Below are positions 1 to 10,773 of a stretch of DNA of 33,172 bases, one piece after another. The number at the start of each line of letters is the position of its first letter. Position 1 is the stretch's first letter. The stretch lies in contig CAMPET010000095.1 in assembly GCA_946803715.1 (NCBI GenBank), forward strand, positions 227,842-261,013. Direction: 5' to 3'. The notes under the pieces are model-generated. The model was given only the letters and a program-made list of their open reading frames with translations. It was not told where the DNA came from and did not search any database. The DNA comes from Beroe ovata. Taxonomy: Eukaryota > Ctenophora > Nuda > Beroida > Beroidae. A program made the position numbers and the translations under genes.

Positions 1-27
1 GTGTGTGTGTGTGTGTGTGTGTGTGTG
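1..27. repeat. (GT)n microsatellite at window edge
   Basis: Uninterrupted GT dinucleotides open the window, followed by a degenerate GT-rich tail to about position 45. Confidence 0.95.
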
Positions 28-440
28 AGTGACTGTGTGTGGTGTATATCATACATAGAAGTCTACATGGTGCTCATATAGAAGTGTATCCTGGATCACT
101 CATCTGGTGCTGGCATCGATAGATGACTGGTAACCGCTCGAAAATTCATACCTCGCTCAATATGCGCCTCTCTGTCGCTACTTAATCATCAGTCATCACG
201 CTTCACTGAGTCATCACCCATGAATAAGAAGTAAACTAAACTGCATAATTATCATATTATCCGGCTGTACACTGTCAAAAACTGCTCTGTGAGAAACTGG
301 ATCTTACAGCTTATTCTTGTTATCTCATGAATACCGCAGAGTATCGAAGATAAGCGTTCTCATTGAAATGAGCAATGCAATATATCCCGATTTAGGTCAC
401 ATGAATAATAGGTCTCTCTCTCACCCTATCTCCCTTCCCA

Positions 441-522
441 CCAATAGCATAGGATCTCCTTCATCGACATCACGTGACACTAGGTAGAACCAATCACCAT
501 GGAAACACTGGTGGGTCACGTG
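441..522. promoter_or_regulatory. Alternating CCAAT / CACGTG cluster (array 1)
   Basis: CCAAT at 441-445, CACGTG at 471-476, CCAAT at 490-494 and CACGTG at 517-522 alternate within 82 bp. Between the last two lies ACCATGGAAAC (496-506), close to an RFX X-box half. NF-Y binds CCAAT and bHLH-zipper factors bind CACGTG in animals. The combination suggests a promoter or enhancer, but no transcript start is visible and the target gene is unknown. Confidence 0.4.
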
Positions 523-730
523 GTAATTTCAATCAAGAATCAGTAGATTTCGGCAGAGCTCTGTGGTTGCGTGCTGAGCTATTGGAGAAAACTCGAGATC
601 ACACGATCTAATGATGTTGTATAGTAGTATACAGTCTAATTTGTGATTCCAGCGTAGTGATATATTGCTTTCACCTAGGGTAATTTGCCTGATAATTAGT
701 TAATCCATCTCTTACCCATCACTTATTGTA

Positions 731-759
731 ATGGAATGTATGCTAGACATACATTCCAT
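731..759. repeat. Perfect 12-bp-stem hairpin
   Basis: ATGGAATGTATG (731-742) and its exact reverse complement (748-759) flank a 5-nt loop. It lies in sequence without a gene. It could be a small palindromic element or chance; no function is implied. Confidence 0.75.
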
Positions 760-2340
760 CCAATTCTTTTGTACTTGACACTGTCAAACTGTCAGAAGAT
801 GGGTAAAGGGTTGTGGGTCCGGGTGGTCTATAATTGTCATCATGTGATCAAGATCCTGCCAAAATTATATTCACACAGAAGCCAAAAGCTGGTATATTTC
901 TTTACACAAACATTTACACAAACATATCATTGTACAACTGACTAGCTAAGGTGTGTACAGTGTATGTTATTCTAACATAATTGAGCTAGTTAGGATATTC
1001 AATCTAGTTCACCGTATGTTATTCTTTCAGTGTATGATAACATATGATAATGTCATCACTAATTGGACTAATCATCTCCAATTACACTACAAGTTCGAGT
1101 CATTTTTCCAGTAACCTTACCTCTCGGATATTGAAATCTCATTGCTTAATTCAGTGTTTGGTTACTTCTCCAATATCGTGCTTACAGCGCTCTAGGGGCT
1201 TCATATCCTATTGGATCTTTAGCAAGCAACGTTTCGACTCATTAGACCCCTAACGGTCTTTGTTACTCTTAATTGGTTGCAGTCAATGACCGTTGCTCAT
1301 AAGAACATTCCTGCCTCGCCTCTCATTATTGGTTATTTTGCCTTTTGACGATTATCTGTATTTTTTCATCAGTACATGAAATGACCGTTTGTTTGTATTT
1401 GCTCAAGAAACTCCATAACTCAATCCTGGTATGTACTCAATCGTGTGACTTATGGTACGTGATTCGCCGGAGTCGTGCTATTTCCCTAATCAAATCACTG
1501 ATCAGGATTTCTCTGTTTATCACGTAGGGCGCAAACTGGGGAAAAATGTGGTGTTACTTTACGTAGCGCGCGATGCAAATTGCCTACAAAGGTGTGTTTA
1601 CTGTATGCATTCACTGCAACATGTCGAGACCAATTTTGAGCGCGCGCGCGTCAAACATACACGTTTCAAACGGGATGATCCATACGGCGCAGAATGCGGA
1701 TCACTATTTTAATCAGCCTTTGTTACAAAACGCAAGTACTTTCATCATTGCCTGCAGAGGTTCCTTCCCAGTACAGCAGCTCAGAACCGAATTTCACCCC
1801 CCCCCGGCCATTATGATGCAGTTCTCCATGACAGTTTGTCAGTGACAGTTAGTCACGGGTCACCGCCAAGTCCAAAGTCCATTAACATAATCCGGTACTA
1901 TAATTAGTAACAATGGATCCCTCAAACCATTAAAGTTAAGGTATAAATGATGCACTCCATGCAGTGCAAGTCTCTCTAAGTGCAATCAGCTGTAGATACG
2001 ATAAAACCCCCTATTCTCTCGCGTGTTTTTGCACCTCAGGGGGGGGGGTGGTCATTATACCATCTGGGAGCCAGTGATATTATTTATCAGTACTCTAATT
2101 TTGTTAATGGTTTTTTCGAACTCTCATCTCGCACTATGCGTTCGGTCAGTACTCTTCATCAGGACCACTAACATAGTTTCATGTAGTCAACCATGAATCA
2201 AGCTTGCTTTCAATTCCAAATAGTTTCTTTGACTTAAGTATATCGTTGCTTCTATTTTATTTGAATATTTTCATTAGTCAATGGAGTTCACCCCTATGGC
2301 AGTTATCTTGTCTCATGAGGTTTTTTGACCCTGAATTTTT

Positions 2341-2368
2341 TTGAACCAGCAATATGTAGCTGGTTCAA
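2341..2368. repeat. Perfect 10-bp-stem hairpin with adjacent direct repeat
   Basis: TTGAACCAGC (2341-2350) pairs with GCTGGTTCAA (2359-2368) around an 8-nt loop. Immediately downstream a 15-nt near-direct repeat of the form TCAATCAAARTTGAG occurs at about 2366 and 2387. Confidence 0.7.
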
Positions 2369-3379
2369 TCAAAGTTGAGCTGAGGTCAATCAAAATTGAG
2401 TGCAATGGATTCATCAATAGATTGTCGTCAAGGCTACGTTACTGCTTTCGTCATTCCTTATAGCCCCGAAACGATCTATCCTTATAGGGAAAAACACTGA
2501 ATTCGAGGCGGAACGATATTTATCGCCAAATTCGGCTATTTATGCATCTACACCTCTTATACCACCCTCTCTCCCGTCTCGAAATATCAGTGTTGTGGTA
2601 TAAGTATTATAGGAGTTCTAGTTACTCAACCCAATTATACACACATACACACTAGCAAGGGAACTGCAGTATATTTCACAGCTCATAACTCCGCTGTATC
2701 AGCTATCGTTATGGATTTGCAGACCGACTATCCACACTAGTCTCTGTTACCCCATCTTTCTCCCAAGGGAACTGTCACTAATTTTATCCCAATGATTCTG
2801 AATTCCCGATAATCATACTTTAAATTGTTCCAGCAGCAGTCGTTGGAATTTCACCGTGTGTGTCTATGTGACGGAAAACGCCTTCGTTGGCGATCTTCCA
2901 TTCGGTTCTTCCTCCATTTCACGTCTTTTGTCACGATTATTTCCACTAAGTTGCTCCTCGATTCATGTGGAAACCACGCACTCTCAAAGTAAATGGGTGT
3001 GGCAGCCGCTCTCTATGATTCGGATTATTGCATACTCTATTGCTCAGTAGTGTATTGTCTCAACGACAGCTGGTATAATGATGGAGTTAGCATTGTCTAT
3101 CTTTAATTTCTTCATCATGACGGTATTATGTCGTGTGTTACCTGTTATCATCATATCAGATTTTTAACACCTAAACTTAGGTTACATGCCCACTGTTAGG
3201 CAACCTGTTAGACTAAACTTGCAGTTACACTAATGAAGGCGTTTCCAGTATTGCTCTTTGAAAGTGGTTGTTGCTTTTGGTTCGAGAGTTTAAAACCTAG
3301 TTCATTACACACGACACAAGGAATATAGTAGTAGTATCTATGATTAAATATCCATCGTATTGTAGCTTTGTAGCACTGG

Positions 3380-3445
3380 GGATTAGATCCCGTGGAAAGA
3401 GAAGGCTATCCAGTGAGAGAGAGAGTTATCCTGACCACCAAGCCA
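3380..3445 (-). repeat. Possible tRNA-derived SINE relic (A-box and B-box like)
   Basis: On the minus strand TGGCTTGGTGG (3445-3435) resembles a tRNA A box and is followed by GTCAGGATA as in tRNA D-arms. Further on GGATCTAATCC (3390-3380) resembles a B box with two mismatches. The boxes start 55 nt apart, wider than in a functional tRNA, and I see no complete cloverleaf. A decayed tRNA-derived SINE head is the best reading; chance similarity is possible. Confidence 0.3.
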
Positions 3446-3779
3446 CCGCACCGATTGACAAGACTTGCCATGTTGGGATCACTCCGATACCACATTCGAC
3501 GATGGGTTCGTGAAATAAACATTTCCTCGTGTAAGAATTTTTTCAATATAATGATATCGGAATTTTATGCACTGAAACAACTTTGAATGTGTGTGACTTT
3601 GGTACGTCCCGAGCCTTATAATGTACAGCTAGTATTTTTGAAAATGTAGACTGAATCGAGCGTGCCTCAATTCTCCGAGGATTCGATAACTAGCTCGCAG
3701 AGAATCGTTTCGTTTAGGAATTTGTTTGTATAGTAGCTTTTCGAAAATAAAAACATTGTGGCGTCCCCATGTCCCGTGC

Positions 3780-3792
3780 GTTGCTTGGTAAC
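3780..3792. promoter_or_regulatory. RFX-type X-box-like motif upstream of PDZ gene
   Basis: GTTGCTTGGTAAC is a near-palindrome matching the GTTGC-N-GTAAC shape of RFX-bound X-boxes. It sits about 210 bp upstream of the proposed start codon at 4005. A second TTGCT half-site follows within 20 bp. Function is inferred from motif and position only. Confidence 0.35.
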
Positions 3793-4004
3793 GAGCAATG
3801 TTGCTAGGTGATATAGTATCGGGGTTGCTGATATCTGTGATCTGTTACATACACCGAGAACTTATACATGAGGTGCTAGAGCATCTCATCATCATATCTG
3901 ATCATCTGCTGAACCATTGGATCCGCAGAGTCTTGGTCCCCAGTGTAGTTGGACCTCCACCACCCATAAACAGAGTTTTCTTCAACATCAGTTACTCACA
4001 CGGC

Positions 4005-7000
4005 ATGGACCAGCTGCCTGCCGCCAACTCGTGGCCCTTGTCACAAGAAACTGTTCCCACTGTGACCTTCCCGCCGGACACAGCAGTTCCATTGGTTGCT
4101 GAATCTGGAGTTCTGCCAGAATTTCAACCTGGACCATTGCCAAGCACACTATCTGGTCCATTGTCAACATGTAGTTACACCTACCCTGAGGAAGAAGGCG
4201 TTGCCCATATCGACGGGAGAGGAACTGTAACCTATTATACACAGGGGGAAGAGTGGGGTGATGGCATGATGCCAAGTGATGAGCTGCATCAGTATGAAGA
4301 TGTAGTGGAGGGAGATTCTCACCCGGTATTTGATAAGCAGTTAGCTAGTGGTCATTTCAGCATTTTTCTATCGAAAATTGAGTCAGCCCAAACGAACCCA
4401 GTATCCACAATGAAGTTTCATGTGGTACTCATGATATGATACAAGTTAGGTGGTTTGTGAGACATGTGCTTCCCACGCATCTCACCCATCCACTTTATCC
4501 ATCCTGACTTCCCCTCACCCCTTTAATCGAAGTTACTTCTCATACAAACGATAACGCTCCCTATGTTTCAGAGTACTGGACGAATGCACCCTACTAAGGA
4601 TCAGGCTATACCGTGCCTCAAGGGCGATTTCCAGGAGTCATTCGGTCGCGATCCACGGGTGAGTTTAGGGGGATATCATAATTTGCATTGTTATTTCCAG
4701 TTTTTTTCACGAAATTCCCTCCAATGGTAACGTTTTCCCTCCAATTGTAACTAATTTCCTGACAGGGTAAGAAGAGTGTGAAGATAATCCATGTGGAGAA
4801 GGTGGACAGTGACATGGGTTTGGTTCTGGCCGGGGGGAAGGGGGTCGGGGACGGGAACATCGTAGTCGCTGATATCCTGCTAAACAAATCCGCCAACAAG
4901 TGAGTAGCCGATGCCCCCAAATAATTGAAATAGTGTTCACAGTCTGGTGTTCAGGCAGCCTGAACACCAGATGTCTGACACTATTTCACATCAGTACCTA
5001 TGTCTGGTTCTTGAGGTATCGTATTAATACTTATGTGACCCAATTATGTTGTCCTAGAGACGGCAGATTGAAGAAGGGAGACGAGATACTCATGGTAAAC
5101 AGCGAGGGACTCCTCGGAATGTCACTGTCTGATGCCAACAAAACTGTCAAGAAACTGCCATACGGTCCTGTCAGAATTGTGTACTGTTCAAACTCGAAAC
5201 TGGTGAGAATTCTCTCATGACTTTCAATATTAGAATTTTAATTCGCCTGGAAAAATGAGCAGATGGTGCCTCATTATAAATGTCCGTTCCGAAGGTTTCA
5301 CACCGTGATATGTTTACTGTTCCAGGAGGTGTCGGTTACGGAACCCGATCAGGCACAACCAGCGGTTGCACAACCCGATGAGTGTGACGGTCGGTCACAC
5401 CCAGATGGGGGTGTGACCGCCGCCAGCTACACCGAGAATTCTGTTCAGCTTACTCCTGTCAAGGTACTTATATATCTATTTTCGTTGATAAATTAATGCA
5501 ATATTGATATTATGAAGATGGATAGCTTTTCTGAAATTGCTGTGATTTGTCAGACTTTCGGACCGAACTTCGATGGAAAAATTGGATTCGATAAAAGTTA
5601 ATTCCGATTACATTTCATTTCGATGAAGATTTGACACCATCATTTCTATCATCACAGAGGGACGGAATGAATCGGAGCAGCACAATGTCCGATAGTTCCG
5701 GTATAGGAAGTCACAATGGGGATAACGAGTCGATCAATCAATCCGATCATCTTGTCTCTATCACTCTAGTAAAGGTAAGATAATGGACACCCAAATTGAC
5801 ACCACTTGCTCCTGACACCATTGCTCTTTGATACATTTTTTCGCATTCAATTCATCAACTTATTTCGTCTTCTCAGGCTCCGAGAAAACCACTGGGCTTC
5901 ACAATAGTTGGCGGTAAGGGCAGCGCAAAGGGGGATATCCCGATATTTATCAAGAAGATACACGCTGATGGGGCAGCTGCTGCAGACGGCAGACTTCAGA
6001 CAGGTACATACACGATGCATGTGGCCTATCTCTGCAACAAACATCTTCCGAACTGTAGAATACGTTAGAGAAGTTGCTCTATCAGCATATTTCTCCTTTT
6101 CTCAGGGGACGAGATTGTTGAGGTGAATGGTATCCCGATGGCGGGAAAAAGTCACGATGAAGCACTCAAGATATTCAAAAGTGCAAAGAAGGGCTTCCTG
6201 ACGCTTGTTGTTCGGCCGTACAAGGACAATGGATCCGGACAGAGGACCTCTACCGCCACATCCCAGTGTCTATCACCTGGACCCAATAAAGATTCTCAGC
6301 TGGACGATGGAATAGGTACGTTTATCACGTGACCAATTTATTGTCTATATTTCAGTATTCGTGGAGATGAATTCCTTTCTTCCATCAATAATCGATATGA
6401 TATCAAGTGATCCACTTCCTCCAGGAAGTATGCTCGGATCTGAAGTGTTTGAGAGTACTCAGGTGGAGAATTTGGAAACATCCGCCATCAAACTCGATTT
6501 CAATAGCGGAATGAGAATGGGTATCAGGCTAACACCAGCGATACACCCATTCGAGGGATTCATGGAGGTATGATGCAGGATTCCTAATGAATGTTTCAAC
6601 TTATAACTCTTGGCCCCTCACGACTTAACTCGGAGACTGAGAACTTGAGGAGAGGACGTTACAAATATGTCTTTTCTTTTCTGAATTCCGATTATCGTTG
6701 CAGGTAGAGGAGGTCCTACTCGATCCTCTTCCCACTGATGAAGTCACATTGAAAGCTGGACTAGTGATCATGCGTGTGAACACACGGGACATGCTCAATG
6801 TCCCAGAGGAGGAGCTCTTGGACATACTCAATGGATTGGTATGTCTGGATTTTGAGGAATCAATAATTTCCCAGTTGTTAGTATCGGAAGTTTCCCGATA
6901 GTATTTCACACGAATTCATCTTCAGGTCGAGGACAGGGTTCTGATCTCTCTCACAGTTGGCTCGTATCCCGCTCCTCCACCCTCCTCCACAGACCTCACT

Positions 7001-9380
7001 CTGTCTCTGGAAGGAGCTGCCGCCGCCCCTCCCTCACCCCTCGCCGCCTCACCCCTCGCCACTCCCACAGAACTGCGTCGCGGAATATCGGACACCTCAG
7101 CAGCACGAACTCTCGCACGTACGAACTCGGTGATGAGCGTGTACTCGCTTCCTCCGCCCCCTCTCGAGGTTCTACAAGATCAGACGAGTATTGAGGAGAG
7201 GCAGGGTGCCCTGGCTACCACCTCACAGTCCACTGCTGACACGCCCAATGCATCGGTTAGTCCTAGAGTGTGATTAGTACACTCATCTATCTTGTCTGCG
7301 CATCTGTCTAGTTGGAGATCACACAGAGAATGTTGTCGTGGGCGCCTATTCCCCTATGATATCACCCCAGCTCCCTCCCCAGGATGCTGGCTCGTCCGTC
7401 CCGGAGGAGCGTTACATCGCCATGTACCCTACTCTCGGGTTAGAGGTCAGCTGGACCGGAGACCGGCAGGAGGACCGTCCATTCGTGGTGGAGTTCGTCA
7501 GGGACCACAACACCCGCCTCGGGATGACCTTGTGTCTCAATGAGATGAACCATCTGGCAGTCAAGAATATCGAGAGTTCGGGTGTCATATATGCTGATGG
7601 GAGACTCAGGTATGCGATCAGGGTATATATCGGTGTGTACTATGTAATGTATAATGTAATGTATAATGTAATGTATACGTGAACGTTTCCATGAAATTCT
7701 TAATTCCGACCATTTCTTAGATCTGGTGACATTGTCCTGGCTATCAACAATGTACCTGTCAGTGGTCTATCCTTCTACCAAGCTGCCCAATTACTCCGGT
7801 CCTGCAAGAACAAGGTTCAGCTGACTATCATGAACGCACTGCTAGTCGACTCACCCCCTACAGTGACCACTGCAGTCGCTGCTACAGTGCCCCCTACTAC
7901 TGCCACTGCAGGAGTTGGAGAACTGGAGATGCTGTCAAACATCCAGGACGGGGACTCGGGATCAGATGTGTCATCAGTCGTAGCAAAGAGGTCAGAATTG
8001 AAATGTGAAATCATTATTTTTGGCAACTTGTACCGGTGTCAATGCAACAATAACTCAACAATAACGCAACGATAATGAAACAATATCGCAACATATTCCA
8101 GTTCACTAACTCATCACTATCTCCAGTGCCACCACTCAGCCACACGAGCCTGGACACTTGCCCGATGGGTTAGACTCGGAACTGGCGGTCATGCAGCCCG
8201 ATCGTGCCGAGTCGAGCGATGATCCTAGTCCGGATATACCAGATATCCCGAGTAGACGAGATATCATCCTGTCAAACATCGGTGAACAGGTTGTCAGAGT
8301 GTCAATATCGAGGAAACCCACGCAACCATTGGGTACGTTTAGATCAGACGCAGCAGATTTTGAAATCACGATCTGAATTCGCAATATTGTAAACTGAAAT
8401 CACAAATCACAATTGCACCAGCAAGAGTTTCTAAAGCTCCCTCCTCTCTTCAGGAGTTACAATCCAAGGCGGGACAGACACGCCCCTCGGCTGTATCCGT
8501 ATCAAGAGAGTGGTCCTGAACAGCCCGGCTGCCACTGCTGGCATTATTCCAAATGACATCCTGCTCGCTGTGGCCGGTATGGATCTCACAAACTGCACAC
8601 ACGATCAAGCACTCGACATCATGAAGGAGGCCCCTTTTGACACGACCATGGAACTGTCTCGGTACTTTGGGCGGAGGTCGGACGAGGAACAGTTTACACC
8701 GGATATCCAGAGTGTGAGCAGCTGGAACACCAACAACGAGGACCTCAATTCTGTCCGGTAAATGCCACTTCCTCATGAATATATGTCACTTTTACCCGCT
8801 TTTTCTGGTGTCAATTCGTCTTAGCCCACACAATTTCTCCCAGCGAAATGCCTATCAAAACTTTTCTTTCTTCTCAGTGGATTCGGACCCTCATTCTACA
8901 GTGCTGCATCCAGTATCCATCCATCCTACTGTTCTACAGAAGAGCTAGCCCGGGACCACATGTCATCAGCAGGACCCACCACAAAACTCCAGATCCGCCT
9001 GTGGAAAGGGCCCAAAGGCCTGGGCTTCAGCGTGGGAGGTGGTCTCGGGACGTCGCAGCCCCCGCATATCAAGAGGATTTACACAGGTGAGATGTGATTG
9101 ATCTTTCTGTTATGATCTGTTTTTGTTTCTATATTTTGTTTCTATAATCCATGTTTATTTTGTTACTATAATTATTAATTCCCCGTGTTAATTATAAGGT
9201 AGTCCAGCCCATCTCTCGGGGAGACTGCTCCCAGGGGATGTCATAACATCCGTTAACGGGGTGGATCTCATGTCGAAGAATCATGTGGAGGTGGTGAATG
9301 TGATCCGGTATATGCCTCAAGGAGAAGTCACCCTTCACATTGCCCGAACCAAGTCTGCTAGCAGTGTCCGATCATCTTAG
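4005..9380 (+). CDS. Multi-PDZ scaffold protein, six PDZ-type domains, 17 exons
   Basis: Exons: 4005-4325, 4572-4658, 4766-4899, 5058-5202, 5326-5463, 5658-5774, 5877-6003, 6106-6315, 6425-6567, 6704-6838, 6926-7255, 7383-7609, 7721-7990, 8127-8332, 8454-8757, 8878-9086, 9199-9380. All junctions are GT-AG and keep frame, giving 1094 residues. PDZ1 is about residues 138-224 (GLVLAGG loop; [14 protein letters not shown]), PDZ2 310-400 (LGFTIVGG), PDZ3 441-530 (degenerate, MGIRLTP), PDZ4 650-740 (LGMTLCLN), PDZ5 845-940 (LGVTIQGG) and PDZ6 990-1085 (LGFSVGGG). By my alignment the first helix-B residue, which selects ligand class, is His in PDZ2, 5 and 6 (class I) but Leu in PDZ1 and Phe in PDZ4. 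Linkers are Ser/Pro/Ala-rich. The protein has no membrane segment and no catalytic domain, so it is probably a cytoplasmic or junctional scaffold binding C-terminal peptides. PDZ2 recalls IL16/PDZD2-type PDZs, but orthology is unproven. The ATG at 4005 has a strong Kozak context (GGCATGG). The exon 1 donor (GTATTT) is the weakest junction, and upstream exons cannot be excluded. Confidence 0.9.
4715..4754. repeat. 20-bp tandem duplication in PDZ intron 2
   Basis: TTCCCTCCAATGGTAACG-like units start at 4715 and 4735 with one main substitution. They lie just before the acceptor of exon 3 and contribute to its pyrimidine-rich tract. Confidence 0.7.
4926..4988. repeat. 63-nt near-perfect hairpin in PDZ intron 3
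   Basis: Two 31-nt arms are symmetric about A4957. The outer 11 bp (4926-4936 with 4978-4988) and the inner 14 bp (4943-4956 with 4958-4971) pair perfectly, separated by a 6-nt internal mismatch block. The hairpin lies inside the 158-nt intron that splits PDZ1, on the sense strand of the host gene. It could be a small MITE, a pre-miRNA-like or mirtron-like stem, or a structure influencing splicing. Confidence 0.85.
7643..7678. repeat. 12-bp tandem repeat x3 in PDZ intron 12
   Basis: The unit TGTAATGTATAA occurs at 7643, 7655 and 7667; the third ends in AC instead of AA. It lies just downstream of the exon 12 donor. Confidence 0.9.
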
Positions 9381-9567
9381 ATGAGGGGGTTTATCGGACC
9401 CCAGTACAATGGGATAGGAAGAAACCCAAGGATTGCGGAATATCATATGAGGGCCAACCCCGATTATTGTTAGGAAAATAGGTTAAAAGAATAGAAGACA
9501 TAGCTCCAAAGATCTGAACGGTAGCGACTCTATTAGAACAAGAAACACTTTTCTCTAGTCTTGATGG

Positions 9568-9573
9568 ATTAAA
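9568..9573 (+). terminator. Candidate poly(A) signal (ATTAAA) of the PDZ gene
   Basis: ATTAAA, the common variant hexamer, lies about 190 nt after the stop codon at 9378-9380. I see no AATAAA nearer. Use is inferred from position only. Confidence 0.3.
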
Positions 9574-10472
9574 ATGAACCGCAGATTGAGATGAAGTAGC
9601 AAGTAGGAGAAATGGAAAAACCTGATTCAGATAACTTCTGAGATGCCCATCCCACCCCAAAACATAAATAATCTGTCCCCGATTATTAACAAGAACGCTA
9701 TTCTATTATGGTCTGACTTATTTATTTCTTTTAACGCTTTATTTTTCCATAATTTAAACATACGTATGATATTTAGTTCAAACTTTATTCCTTGTTAGTT
9801 TTGATCAGAATTATTTTAAAATGTAATATAGAAGTTATGGAGCTTGTGACATACACACATGTAATTTGATTTTTGACTAAATTCATTAGGTTGAAAAGTT
9901 TTTTGGTGAAATATGATGATTATCAATTACTTACTTGATTAATTAATTGAGTCATATTTGAGTTACTTATAATTGTTTAACCATTAATAAGAGATGGAGC
10001 AATTATTTTATCAGCATATAATTATGATAGAAATATATAGAAATCTTGATTTTCGCATTGGATTTGAAGTTTATTCACGTAACAAATGATTATGTACGAA
10101 TGTTTGACATCAAATTCGATATCTTCCACATTCCTTGTTTGATTTTATTTTAGTTTACATTTTCGTTAGGTTTAAAAGTCTCCCGTAGGTGTCAGTTATG
10201 CCCATGTCCTATAGATAAGCTCTACAAAGTCATAGTTTCCCGTTTCCTAAGCAAAATGATTTCCTAATTTGTTAATGGTCTAGGTATGAATTTATTGACT
10301 GTGTGGTACATGTCTATCAATACGTCTTGTGAAGGAATGGATGTTTACTCTAAACAGACATACCGGAAATTGGAGTTCGATTAGGAATTCCCGACTGTGG
10401 ATTACATATGGTTCACGGTGTCCCTTGTGTCACCTGCCCATGTTATGTGTCGTGTCCCGGCCACTTTATCAA

Positions 10473-10723
10473 CCAATCAAATCCTCCTCTTTTGACACGT
10501 GCCATACCCTATCAGCCAATCAGAGCACAGCTTTCTGCACGTGACTTCACGCCATTGAGCTGGTGGAGGAATAGTGCGACCAATTTCTCAATTTGCCCCC
10601 GGCTTCACCGGTATAACTTGCAATGTTTGGTCATTAGGTTCACGATCAAGCAGGGGGTGTTGCTTGAGCTAGTGGGAAAACCATGGTGATACAACTGTTC
10701 ACGTGGCTTGCTACCATGGCAAT
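10473..10723. promoter_or_regulatory. Alternating CCAAT / CACGTG array 2 with X-box-like site
   Basis: CCAAT at 10473-10477, CACGTG at 10496-10501, CCAAT at 10516-10520 and CACGTG at 10538-10543. Like elements repeat at 42-43 bp. The second CCAAT has the full NF-Y flank (AGCCAATCAGA). A further CACGTG (10700-10705) sits 5 bp before GCTACCATGGCAAT (10710-10723), close to the RFX X-box. This is a strong promoter-like block, possibly for a distal first exon of the zinc-finger gene or for an unrecognised transcript. Confidence 0.5.
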
Positions 10724-10753
10724 CGCCTGCAGCATAAGAGCCGCTAATTAGTT

Positions 10754-10773
10754 AAACACACCATGGTGTGTTT
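10754..10773. repeat. Perfect 20-bp palindrome
   Basis: AAACACACCATGGTGTGTTT is its own reverse complement, with no spacer. It sits at the downstream edge of the promoter-like block at 10473-10723. Confidence 0.95.

Larger units (their letters stand above)
28..3779. other. Non-coding region upstream of the PDZ gene
   Basis: No open frame here resembles a protein family and none has convincing splice-flanked structure; the longest are under 95 codons, as expected by chance. The stretch holds a CCAAT/CACGTG cluster near 441-522, two perfect short hairpins (731-759, 2341-2368), a GC-alternating tract near 1640-1650, homopolymer runs of C near 1797-1805 and G near 2040-2048, a TATAAAT near 1942 without other promoter support, and a tRNA-like box pair on the minus strand near 3380-3445. 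An unannotated 5' exon of the PDZ gene could lie here. Confidence 0.6.

Noticed and set aside
3370-3460. Functional tRNA gene
   Set aside because: Box spacing is too wide and no acceptor stem or anticodon arm can be drawn; kept only as a possible SINE relic.
3988-4275. Minus-strand frame opposite PDZ exon 1
   Set aside because: Shadow of the GC-rich coding exon on the other strand.
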